A model generated the notes under the pieces. It saw only the letters and a list, made by a program, of their open reading frames with translations. It was not told the origin of the DNA and searched no databases. The position numbers were made by a program, and so were the translations under genes. This document shows, piece by piece, positions 1-8,200 of a stretch of 64,000 bases of DNA (positions are counted from its first letter, which is position 1; the number at the start of each line of letters is the position of its first letter). The stretch is from an uncultured Butyricicoccus sp. (lineage in GTDB: Bacteria > Bacillota > Clostridia > Oscillospirales > Butyricicoccaceae), in contig CAKTAV010000010.1 of assembly GCA_934532985.1 (NCBI GenBank), forward strand, positions 14,670-78,669, in the 5' to 3' direction.

Positions 1-927
1 GAGTAAGTAGCTGACAAGTGGCAGCGTGAAGATAGAAAAAATGGTCGTCATCATAATTGCACCGGCAGTATATTCATGGTCTGTGCCATATGCCTGTGAG
101 AACATTGCAATGCTGGACATACATGGCAGAGCTGCCAGCATCGTGAGAGCGGTGACCAGTTCGAGATCAGCAAAACAGCACCGCAGGATACAGTAAAAGA
201 CGAGCGGGAGAAGAATCATTTTGATGAGCGCCAAGACATAAAATTCTGCCTTGCGGGCAAAACGCGGAATGTCACAGTAACAGAATAGTCCGCCTAGATA
301 AATCAGAGCGAGCGGCGATGCACTGGCGCCGACTTTGGTCAGTGGTGTATCGATCATGCTGGGGAGATGTACGCCCAGCAAAATGCCAACCACACCGAGG
401 ATAACGCCGACGGAAGCGGGATTTACCATGCTGCGCAGATTGCTCATCAACGATGGGCCATCCTTGCGTAGCGGAGAGGTCAGCTGTACGCCAACCGTCC
501 ACAGCAGGAACTGATCTACGATCGTATATAATGCAATATATAGCATGCCATGTTCTGGATAGAGCGCCGAGACGATCGGGATGCCGATAAAACCGACGTT
601 GCCGAACATTGTCAAGGCTTGCAGCAGTCGGGATTGCTCACGCGGCAGACGAAAGACACGGGCGAGACAGTGACCGACAATCGCCAGCACAAAAAATAAC
701 GCGGCAACGGCGACCAACATTGGTAGATCGGTCAGCAGCTGCTCACGCGTAGCGCCGTTGAGCGTGTTGGTGAAAATCAGCAGTGGCAATGCCAATTTCA
801 TGACAAATTGAGAAATGATAGGTAACGTTTTATCATTTAGAATGTGTGTTTTTACTGCGATAATGCCGATTAGAATGAGTACAGCAAACGAGATGGATTG
901 ATTGACAACAATGGGAAAAATATTCAT
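1..927 (-). CDS. AEC (auxin efflux carrier) family permease, cut by the window edge
   Basis: The minus strand is open from an ATG at 927 through position 1, giving 309 codons with no stop, so the C-terminus lies outside the window. AEC family proteins are usually 300-320 residues, so nearly the whole protein is present. It begins MNIFPIVVNQSISFAVLI and is a string of hydrophobic helices with polar breaks, including MFGNVGFIGIPI, the typical family motif in the first half, and a hydrophobic C-terminal repeat (MLAALPCMSSIAMFSQ). AEC carriers export organic acids or similar small anions; the substrate cannot be read from sequence. GGAGG at 940-944 lies 12 bases before the start, a slightly long spacing. 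Its promoter is unusual (see 974-1002). Confidence 0.85.
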   Translation of the reverse strand, partial: MNIFPIVVNQSISFAVLILIGIIAVKTHILNDKTLPIISQFVMKLALPLLIFTNTLNGATREQLLTDLPMLVAVAALFFVLAIVGHCLARVFRLPREQSRLLQALTMFGNVGFIGIPIVSALYPEHGMLYIALYTIVDQFLLWTVGVQLTSPLRKDGPSLMSNLRSMVNPASVGVILGVVGILLGVHLPSMIDTPLTKVGASASPLALIYLGGLFCYCDIPRFARKAEFYVLALIKMILLPLVFYCILRCCFADLELVTALTMLAALPCMSSIAMFSQAYGTDHEYTAGAIMMTTIFSIFTLPLVSYLL

Positions 928-973
928 TCAGAATGAAAGCCTCCAACCAAGCAATTTAGTCTGCAATAGAGCA

Positions 974-1002
974 ATTATAGCACAGGGCAATTATGATTTC
1001 AA
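974..1002 (-). promoter_or_regulatory. SigA-type promoter of the AEC gene, with its -35 inside a CRISPR-like repeat
   Basis: On the minus strand TTGAAA (plus 997-1002) and TATAAT (974-979) are separated by exactly 17 bases. This is a near-consensus promoter about 45 bases upstream of the AEC start. The -35 hexamer is part of the GGATTGAAAT end of the degenerate CRISPR repeat at 996-1027. Confidence 0.7.
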
Positions 1003-1095
1003 TCCATGCTCTCTATAGAAGGGCGACGTCTGCAAACCGTGGATGCCCATTATATTGCGCCTATTTCAATCCACGCCATCTATGAGGAGAGCGAC
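996..1095 (-). CRISPR. Relic mini-CRISPR: two degenerate I-C repeats around one 35-bp spacer
   Basis: Repeat-like units at 996-1027 (32 bp, one base deleted) and 1063-1095 (33 bp) match the repeat of the main array at 5281-9266. The ATTTCAATCC end and the GCGAC end are intact, but the palindromic stem is eroded. The single spacer is 1028-1062. The orientation matches the main array, so a transcript would run on the minus strand. A TATAAT on the minus strand (plus 1118-1123) sits about 22 bases before the first transcribed repeat; its -35 is weak. It could be a displaced trailer end of the array or a crRNA-like guide gene of the kind described as creA/creR near other Cas systems. No cas gene is adjacent. 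Confidence 0.8.
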
Positions 1096-1176
1096 GGTAA
1101 CTCTCATTTATACAGCTATTATAAATCATTTGGAAGTAAACAAAAAGAGATCTTGCGTAATTGGATGATTTGTAGA

Positions 1177-1209
1177 GAAAAAACCTCGCTCCGTTGCGCA
1201 GAGCGAGGT
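1177..1209 (-). terminator. Intrinsic terminator of the cation ATPase gene
   Basis: Reading the minus strand, ACCTCGCTC and GAGCGAGGT form a perfect stem around a short loop, followed by TTTTTTC. It lies 9 bases beyond the ATPase stop codon. Confidence 0.85.
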
Positions 1210-1217
1210 CATGCTGG

Positions 1218-3851
1218 TTACTTGTTGTTTGCTCGACGTGCATCGGCAACTACCTTGATGATCTGGATAACCAGAGTTGGCAGGAACGCCAGCAGAACAA
1301 TTTCTGTTAAATTACCGACGCCAAACTGCGGGGCAATCAAGAACAGTGTCTTGAGACCCGGCATAAATAGGGCGAGCAGCAACAGCGCGGTGCCGACGAG
1401 GAAAGCCAGATTCGAGGACGGGTTTGTGGAAAACTTCAGCCGGAACATGGATTCCTGTCCGCGGCAGTTGAAGCCGTGGAACAGACGCGCCAGCGTCAGT
1501 GTAGAGAATGCCATTGTGGATGCCATTATCGCGTCTGCGTTCTGATAGCCGAGATAGAAGGCAATCATCGTGACAATGGCGATGAGCAAGCCCTGACCGC
1601 CAATGCGGGCGAGCAGCAGCTGATCCAAAATCGGCGCCTTCGGATCGCGCGGTTTGCGATTCAGCAGACCACGGCGGGCAGGCTCCATGCCGATGGCGAT
1701 TGCTGGAAGGGAATCCGTTAGCAGATTGATAAACAGCAGGTGCACCGGCTGGAATGGGACGGGCAAGGCGAGCAAGGAGGCGTACAGGACACAGAAGATG
1801 CCAGCGGCGTTGCCGGAGAGCAGGAAACAGATTGCATTTCGAATGTTCTCATATACACTGCGTCCATTGACAACGGCCTTGACAATGGTGGCAAAGTTGT
1901 CGTCCGCCAGAATCATTGAGGCGGCGTCCTTGCTGACTTCTGTACCCGTAATGCCCATGGCGACACCAATGTCGGCCTTCTTTAATGCCGGAGCATCGTT
2001 GACACCGTCGCCAGTCATAGAAACAATGTTGCCATGACGCTGCCATGCGTTGACAATGCGAATCTTGTGCTCCGGAGAGACGCGGGCATAGACAACGACA
2101 TGCGGAAGACACTCGTCCAGCTGTGCATCGGTCATTTGCTCCAGCTCGACACCGGAGAGGGCCATGTCACCGTCCTGAAAAATACCGAGCTGGCGTGCAA
2201 TTGCGGTCGCTGTGATCTTGTGGTCACCGGTAATCATGATCGTGCGAATGCCGCCACACTTGGCGTCGGCAACGGCCTGAATGGCCTCCGGACGCGGAGG
2301 ATCAATCATGGAGATCAGACCAATAAAGGTACATTCGTGTTCATCACCCAGCGTAAGCTTACGTTGGGAATCCAGGGTGCGATATGCGAAAGCCAACACG
2401 CGCAGTCCCTCGGAGGATAATTCGTTGTTGATACGTGCGATTTCCTCGCGTCGTTCCGGTGTCATTTCGATGCGTCCATCGCGCGTCAGAAGATGTGTGG
2501 AACGGGCGAGAAGGACATCGATGGCACCCTTAGTAAATAAGGTGGGAACGCCGTCCATTTCGTGTAAGGTGCTCATGAGTTTGCGGTCGGAATCAAAGGC
2601 AAGTTCGCCGAGACGAGGATGCTGTGCACGATACGCTTCCGCGTCAATATGATACAGTTCGCCGAGCATGACCAATGCGACCTCCGTCGGGTCGCCAATG
2701 GAGGTGCCGGTTTCCTTGTCATTAGTAGCGTCGCTGTCCAGCAGTGCGGCAGTCAGCAGCAGGTGATGCACCGAATTGGAAAGATCCATGTTCGGCCCCT
2801 CGATAAGAGAACCATCGACATAAACCTTCTGCGGTGTCATTTTATTCTGTGTCAGAGTACCGGTTTTGTCGGAACAAATGACTGAGACACTGCCCAGACT
2901 TTCAACTGCTTTCAGATCCTTAATAATCGCGTTCTGCTTTGCCATTTTTTGTGTGCCCATTGCCAGAACAATTGTGACAATGGAAGACAGTGCTTCCGGA
3001 ATAGCGGCGACAGCGAGAGCAACGGCGAACATCAGGGAATCTAACAGGCCCATGCCGGTGCGGAAGATGGAGAGCGCAAATACAATCACACAGATAATCA
3101 TGATGCCCATAGCCAGCTTAGCACTGAAGGCATCCAGACTCTCTTGCAACGGTGTCTTGCGCTGCTGTGTCTGATTCATCAAAGCGGCAATCTTGCCCAG
3201 CTCGGTCTCCATGCCAGTTCCGGTTACCAAAACGGTAGCACGTCCATAGGTGACGAGGGAGCCGGAGAACACCATGTTTTTCTGGTCACCTAAAGCGACC
3301 TGGTCAGAAGAGATCGCGTCAGAACATTTATCGACACCTTCGGACTCACCAGTCAGAGAGCTTTCGTTGACCTTGAGGGAGAAGTTCTCCAGAATACGTC
3401 CATCGGCACTGACCATATCTCCAGCCTCCAGCAGGACGATGTCGCCTGGGACAATATCGACTGAAGGAATTTCAACACGTGCACCGTCTCGCAGTACCTT
3501 CGCCGTAGGGGAGGACATCTCTTTCAAACTTTCGAGAGATTTTTCCGCCTTCAAATATTGTACAGTGCCTAAGATAGCATTGAGGACAAGTACAGCAAAA
3601 ATAACGATGGTACTTTCCGCATTACCGGAAAAGGCTGAAATAATTGCAGCAATGATGAGGATAAAGACCATGAGGTCTTTAAATTGTTCCAAAAAGATCT
3701 GAAGGATACTCTTTTTTTTGCCTTCGGATAGTTTGTTCGGGCCATAGTGCGCGGCGCGACGCTGTGCTTCCTCTGTAGAAAGACCATTTGATGTGGTCTG
3801 CTGTCGTTCCAGCGCTTGCTGCACCGTTTGCTTGTAATAGTGTTCTGCCAT
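1218..3851 (-). CDS. P-type cation-translocating ATPase, probable Mn2+/Ca2+ exporter
   Basis: About 877 residues, the size of PMCA/SERCA-type P2 ATPases. Visible in order: N-terminal cation-ATPase domain (YKQTVQQALERQQ, LSTEEAQRR, GPNKLSEG), transmembrane helices 1-2, the actuator motif SLTGES, helix 4 AVAAIPEALS, the phosphorylation site CSDKTGTLTQNKM, hinge MITGDHKITATAIA and TGDGVNDAPALKKADIG, then C-terminal helices. Sequence alone suggests Ca2+ transport. The yybP-ykoY riboswitch upstream points to Mn2+ export, since that aptamer class controls Mn2+ efflux pumps including P-type ATPases. Two in-frame ATGs compete: AAGGACGG abuts the one at 3860 and is 9 bases from the one at 3851, so 3851 is preferred. 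Single-gene transcript. Confidence 0.92.
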   Translation of the reverse strand: MAEHYYKQTVQQALERQQTTSNGLSTEEAQRRAAHYGPNKLSEGKKKSILQIFLEQFKDLMVFILIIAAIISAFSGNAESTIVIFAVLVLNAILGTVQYLKAEKSLESLKEMSSPTAKVLRDGARVEIPSVDIVPGDIVLLEAGDMVSADGRILENFSLKVNESSLTGESEGVDKCSDAISSDQVALGDQKNMVFSGSLVTYGRATVLVTGTGMETELGKIAALMNQTQQRKTPLQESLDAFSAKLAMGIMIICVIVFALSIFRTGMGLLDSLMFAVALAVAAIPEALSSIVTIVLAMGTQKMAKQNAIIKDLKAVESLGSVSVICSDKTGTLTQNKMTPQKVYVDGSLIEGPNMDLSNSVHHLLLTAALLDSDATNDKETGTSIGDPTEVALVMLGELYHIDAEAYRAQHPRLGELAFDSDRKLMSTLHEMDGVPTLFTKGAIDVLLARSTHLLTRDGRIEMTPERREEIARINNELSSEGLRVLAFAYRTLDSQRKLTLGDEHECTFIGLISMIDPPRPEAIQAVADAKCGGIRTIMITGDHKITATAIARQLGIFQDGDMALSGVELEQMTDAQLDECLPHVVVYARVSPEHKIRIVNAWQRHGNIVSMTGDGVNDAPALKKADIGVAMGITGTEVSKDAASMILADDNFATIVKAVVNGRSVYENIRNAICFLLSGNAAGIFCVLYASLLALPVPFQPVHLLFINLLTDSLPAIAIGMEPARRGLLNRKPRDPKAPILDQLLLARIGGQGLLIAIVTMIAFYLGYQNADAIMASTMAFSTLTLARLFHGFNCRGQESMFRLKFSTNPSSNLAFLVGTALLLLALFMPGLKTLFLIAPQFGVGNLTEIVLLAFLPTLVIQIIKVVADARRANNK

Positions 3852-3898
3852 AAATGACATCCGTCCTTTCTTTATTAATGAGTCCGGCGGAAGGGTAC

Positions 3899-3952
3899 AA
3901 AAAAAGACCCTCCGCCAACTGCTGCGTATAACAACAGCTGCCGAAAAGTCTT
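3899..3952 (-). terminator. Riboswitch-controlled attenuator upstream of the ATPase
   Basis: On the minus strand the arm at 3935-3952 (AAGACTTTTCGGCAGCTG) pairs with the arm at 3904-3921 (CAGTTGGCGGAGGGTCTT) over about 17 pairs including G-U pairs, followed by seven T (3899-3905). The first arm contains the 3' strand of aptamer stem P1 (3943-3948), so terminator and ligand-bound aptamer exclude each other. That predicts an ON switch. Confidence 0.7.
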
Positions 3953-4036
3953 GTTACCTCATTGGGTGCATACCGCCAGATCTGGACGCCCAGATCGTGA
4001 TTGTTGACGACATGGCTTTGAAACTACTCCCTTTTC
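3943..4036 (-). promoter_or_regulatory. yybP-ykoY (Mn2+-sensing) riboswitch aptamer
   Basis: Minus-strand leader of the ATPase gene. The class hallmarks are present: GAAAAGGGAGTAG at the 5' side of P1 (4024-4036), the conserved GTCGTCAA segment, a variable hairpin (GATCTGGGCGTCCAGATC), a loop with GGTATGCACCCAATGAGG, and CTTTTC (3943-3948) closing P1 with GAAAAG (4031-4036). Rfam family RF00080 senses Mn2+ and usually precedes Mn2+ export or related membrane proteins. The assignment is by recognised motifs, not a covariance search. Confidence 0.85.
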
Positions 4037-4046
4037 AACTGCAGCT

Positions 4047-4075
4047 ATCATATCACAGCGGACTGTATAAGTCAA
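4047..4075 (-). promoter_or_regulatory. SigA-type promoter of the riboswitch-ATPase transcript
   Basis: Minus-strand TTGACT (4070-4075) and TATGAT (4047-4052) with a 17-base spacer. The start site falls just before the aptamer P1 stem. Confidence 0.75.
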
Positions 4076-4182
4076 TCCATTTCGCCGAAATTTGTATGTA
4101 AGAAATTGAGAAAACGGCTCTGTGATTAGTATGTCCATAAAGACGCGGGATAGAAAAGAGATAGAAAAATTAAAAAAGACTA

Positions 4183-4211
4183 TTGACATTTGTCGCATTG
4201 GAAGATATAAT
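4183..4211 (+). promoter_or_regulatory. Promoter of tRNA-Tyr
   Basis: TTGACA (4183-4188), 17-base spacer, TATAAT (4206-4211): a full consensus SigA promoter about 65 bases before the tRNA. Confidence 0.85.
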
Positions 4212-4275
4212 AATACTCGTTGCTGAGAGCAAAGAGCATGAAATATATGATTTGTTTAAAGCGAAAAATTAATAT

Positions 4276-4360
4276 GGGAGGTTTCCCGAGTGGCCAAAGG
4301 GGGCAGACTGTAAATCTGTTGTCAACGACTTCGGTGGTTCGAATCCACCACCTCCCACCA
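4276..4360 (+). tRNA. tRNA-Tyr (GTA anticodon)
   Basis: 85 bases including encoded CCA. Acceptor arms GGGAGGT (4276-4282) and ACCTCCC pair. The anticodon GTA is at 4310-4312 within CAGACTGTAAATCTG. There is a long variable arm, as expected for bacterial class II tRNA-Tyr, and the T-arm is GGTGGTTCGAATCCACC. It decodes UAU and UAC. Confidence 0.97.
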
Positions 4361-4369
4361 AAGAACAGC

Positions 4370-4404
4370 CCGCTGAATCGCAATGGTTCAGCGGGTTTTT
4401 GCAA
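4370..4404 (+). terminator. Terminator of tRNA-Tyr
   Basis: CCCGCTGAA and TTCAGCGGG form a perfect hairpin followed by TTTTTGC. The 160 bases after it (to 4561) contain nothing I recognise. Confidence 0.85.
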
Positions 4405-4561
4405 CTTTTTCGGGATTTTCAGTTTTACAGGTTTCTTAGAAAAGCCGACTAAAAACGGCAGCGTTGAGGAAATTTGGACATGAATTGGACACGGAAAATA
4501 GTAGGGAAGCTTGTTCGCAGCGGCAATTTGAGAGCGAATATCAGGGTGACTGATAGAACCC

Positions 4562-4950
4562 CTAGCGGCTTACTTCCAGCATTCTACAGCAAAATGCAAT
4601 TTTTCCTTTCCTCTTGCCGCCTTTTGCTGGATTCCGACGGCTCACGGCGAAAAAAGCGCTAGCTTCAGAAAGAAATTCATTCTCTTCCTTTAGTCGCTTG
4701 ATTTCTTTCTCCTGCTGCTTTACCTGTTTGCGTAAGCTATTTAATTCTTCAGCCAGACTCATTGCTGTCTGCGGTATATGCGTTCCGCCACCTATGTCCA
4801 AACGCCCCTCTTTAGCCGCTCTAACCCATCCGTACAGCGTATCTACTGGTATTCCCAATTCGGTCGCTGCTTTCGATGATCCAATTTCATTGGATAGTTT
4901 TACGGCGTGCACTTATATTCGGTGTCGTACTTTCGTTGATTCCGAGCCAT
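4562..4950 (-). pseudogene. IS3-family transposase orfA remnant, frameshifted and truncated
   Basis: The main frame carries an HTH_Tnp_1-type sequence (AVKLSNEIGSSKAATELGI, DTLYGWVRAAKEG) followed by a leucine-zipper stretch ending KEENEFLSEASAFFAVSRR, typical of IS3 OrfA. The true start appears to be the ATG at 4950 (MARNQRKYDTEYK). One base is missing near 4911-4913, because EYK should continue into VHAVKLS in the other frame. OrfB, which carries the DDE catalytic domain, is absent: the reading ends at CCRMLEVSR, which resembles only its start. Upstream, TGTACAATAAAAGTTGACA near 5002-5020 may be the remaining terminal sequence. The copy cannot transpose. Confidence 0.8.
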
Positions 4951-5041
4951 CTTTTGTTTCCTACTGTTTGTCCTTTTCTATATATTGGCTCTTTGAGTTC
5001 TCATTGTCAACTTTTATTGTACAACACCATTTGACTGCTAT

Positions 5042-5280
5042 TAGGAAGTAGCGACGAAGGTTGTAGAAAAGCTGGCGCGACTGCAAAGGAGGCTGGACAA
5101 TGCAGAAGCAAATCTGTGAGAAATGCGAGAGCTGGACGGGCTGTAAGGGGAAGAATTACGACAGGTACAATAAGTGGAAGTGCTGACGCAGCATTATGTG
5201 CAACTGGAAAGCTGGAAGCGGATGAGCGCACAGATGGGCGTCAGCCTGTGCAGGTGCACTGTGCAAGCCAACTATGTGGA
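5042..5280 (+). other. Phage-like gene debris between the IS remnant and the array
   Basis: Three short overlapping frames read rightward. A coiled-coil tail (VVEKLARLQRRLDNAEANL) ends at 5109. A cysteine-rich 28-residue ORF lies at 5100-5186. A frame from about 5174 (LTQHYVQLESWKRMSAQMGV) looks like the helix-turn-helix of small phage sigma-like or DUF1492 proteins and runs straight into the first CRISPR repeat. Compact overlapping frames with good ribosome sites are phage-like. The assignment is a guess from style and weak similarity. Confidence 0.35.
5100..5186 (+). CDS. Possible cysteine-rich microprotein (28 aa), phage-like
   Basis: ATG at 5100 preceded by AAAGGAGG (5085-5092) at good spacing. 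The product starts MQKQICEKCESWTGCKG and ends NKWKC, giving four cysteines including a CxxC, as in a small zinc-binding knuckle. It overlaps the end of a truncated upstream frame in a different phase. It may be a surviving fragment of a lost prophage. No family recognised, and expression is unproven. Confidence 0.35.
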   Translation: MQKQICEKCESWTGCKGKNYDRYNKWKC

Positions 5281-8200
5281 ATTTCAATCCACGCCCTCCG
5301 CGAGGAGGGCGACTTACGTCTTTTAGTTTCCAGCCGATATAGGCGGATTTCAATCCACGCCCTCCGCGAGGAGGGCGACCATCAATCGACTGGTACACAG
5401 TATCGCCGGAGACAATTTCAATCCACGCCCTCCGCGAGGAGGGCGACGTGGGTGTCTGGGCGTTGCCCACAGTCGGTGGGCATTTCAATCCACGCCCTCC
5501 GCGAGGAGGGCGACATGTTCGATGGAACGGATTGACGCAGATTGCCATTATTTCAATCCACGCCCTCCGTGAGGAGGGCGACGTTCCTTTGTCTGAGGAT
5601 TTTCAACCGCATAACCATTTCAATCCACGCCCTCCGCGAGGAGGGCGACTCAACCGTTGGCAGACTGGGAGCGACAATGGCTGATTTCAATCCACGCCCT
5701 CCGCGAGGAGGGCGACCGCACTTGTTTGCAATCCTACACATGAGGAACACATTTCAATCCACGCCCTCCGCGAGGAGGGCGACTTTCATTCCGTGCCGCT
5801 CGTACTGGTTTACAGTCATTTCAATCCACGCCCTCCGCGAGGAGGGCGACTATATGTTTTGGTAGATACACTGTAACGCCCTCAATTTCAATCCACGCCC
5901 TCCGCGAGGAGGGCGACACTGGAATACCGTATACCATAACCCGACAGTATAATTTCAATCCACGCCCTCCGCGAGGAGGGCGACCTTTTGGCGGCTGTAA
6001 AGCACTATAAACCCTTGCATTTCAATCCACGCCCTCCGCGAGGAGGGCGACGCCCCGAAACCCTTTCTACTGCGTCGTCTTTCATATTTCAATCCACGCC
6101 CTCCGCGAGGAGGGCGACTCGGAAGGGACGGATTTCGCATTGGTATCACAAATTTCAATCCACGCCCTCCGCGAGGAGGGCGACCGCCGCCCAGCTTTGT
6201 ACCAGTAAGCGCAAACATATTTCAATCCACGCCCTCCGCGAGGAGGGCGACGCGGCATATTGTGCAAGGCGTAGGGGTGGATATTAATTTCAATCCACGC
6301 CCTCCGCGAGGAGGGCGACCCTATTGGCAATACGCCAACGCAGGCGTATAATATATTTCAATCCACGCCCTCCGCGAGGAGGGCGACGTGACCGGCGTTC
6401 CATCGCCGCTAATCGCTGTTATTTCAATCCACGCCCTCCGCGAGGAGGGCGACTCGTAATACATTCGCGTAATATCGCTTGAATGGGAAATTTCAATCCA
6501 CGCCCTCCGCGAGGAGGGCGACGGATGTGTATTGTGATTTGTCATATTTGTGTAAATTTCAATCCACGCCCTCCGCGAGGAGGGCGACGTTTTGCCGCGA
6601 TTTCAGTCCCAATTTCAACCAAAATTTCAATCCACGCCCTCCGCGAGGAGGGCGACCCGCGCGGCGAGCGCAATCGCCCGCCGCCGCCGAATTTCAATCC
6701 ACGCCCTCCGCGAGGAGGGCGACCGACGGCGGGACGCTGGATTCCTCCGTCGGCTGGATTTCAATCCACGCCCTCCGCGAGGAGGGCGACTCGAGTGCAA
6801 TCCTGTGGTTGTATTCGCGCTGAAATTTCAATCCACGCCCTCCGCGAGGAGGGCGACTCGGTCTTTTTCTTCTCTTTTTCGCTCCAAAAACATTTCAATC
6901 CACGCCCTCCGCGAGGAGGGCGACCCTCTATCTTGATTGACTGTACCATTGTTGTTAATTTCAATCCACGCCCTCCGCGAGGAGGGCGACAGCAAATTCC
7001 CGTAAGCAAATTCCCGTCGCTTACATTTCAATCCACGCCCTCCGCGAGGAGGGCGACGAACTTGAGATTCTGGTTTTCGGCTTGCAGAGTAATTTCAATC
7101 CACGCCCTCCGCGAGGAGGGCGACCCTGCGCCGCAGGTGTTTCTAACGCACTGGAAGAATTTCAATCCACGCCCTCCGCGAGGAGGGCGACGCCCAAAAA
7201 GAGAGAGAATCAATCCGTCAGCGACATTTCAATCCACGCCCTCCGCGAGGAGGGCGACCCTGTGCGGCAGGCGTTTCTAACGCACTAGAGGAATTTCAAT
7301 CCACGCCCTCCGCGAGGAGGGCGACGAAGAGTATGATTGCACGGGCTGTTGCCTGTGCACATTTCAATCCACGCCCTCCGCGAGGAGGGCGACAAAGGAC
7401 GGTTAAATATGTACATAATTTTTGACATTTCAATCCACGCCCTCCGCGAGGAGGGCGACCATTCAATGGAAACTGTTTTTGCGGTATGTATATAAATTTC
7501 AATCCACGCCCTCCGCGAGGAGGGCGACATGCCTGATTTTTGCAACTATTTGTACGTTATATTTCAATCCACGCCCTCCGCGAGGAGGGCGACGAGTGAC
7601 CGGATAAGTTTGGTTTTTAATGCAGGGATTTCAATCCACGCCCTCCTCGCGGAGGGCGACTTTATCGTCTCTGAGGTAATTGCAGTTGTACCAGCATTTC
7701 AATCCACGCCCTCCGCGAGGAGGGCGACCTCCGGTGTTCCCTTCCAACTTAGGGATTGCGGATTTCAATCCACGCCCTCCGCGAGGAGGGCGACTGTTTT
7801 CTCTGGCATATCCCTATACCGCCGCGAAATTTCAATCCACGCCCTCCGCGAGGAGGGCGACTGTTTCCGCGCTGTTATCTGGCACGGAGACAAAATTTCA
7901 ATCCACGCCCTCCGCGAGGAGGGCGACGCGGATCGGTTTACACTGTGAAATATCTGCTCGTATTTCAATCCACGCCCTCCGCGAGGAGGGCGACCTATCT
8001 GTCATGGTGCTGGGCATGGGCAGAGGTATTTCAATCCACGCCCTCCGCGAGGAGGGCGACGCACGGGCGCGTCAAGCACGGTGTCAAGAGAGCGATTTCA
8101 ATCCACGCCCTCCGCGAGGAGGGCGACGCGTGTGTGCTGTATTATCGCAAATTCGCCGGAATATTTCAATCCACGCCCTCCGCGAGGAGGGCGACTCGAC

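Noticed and set aside
1028..1062. Possible targeting of the cas promoter or cas genes by the relic spacer
   Set aside because: I saw only short matches (for example ATATTGCGC near 9673 in cas2 and GCAATATA near 17180), without a TTC PAM in the right place. These are expected by chance.
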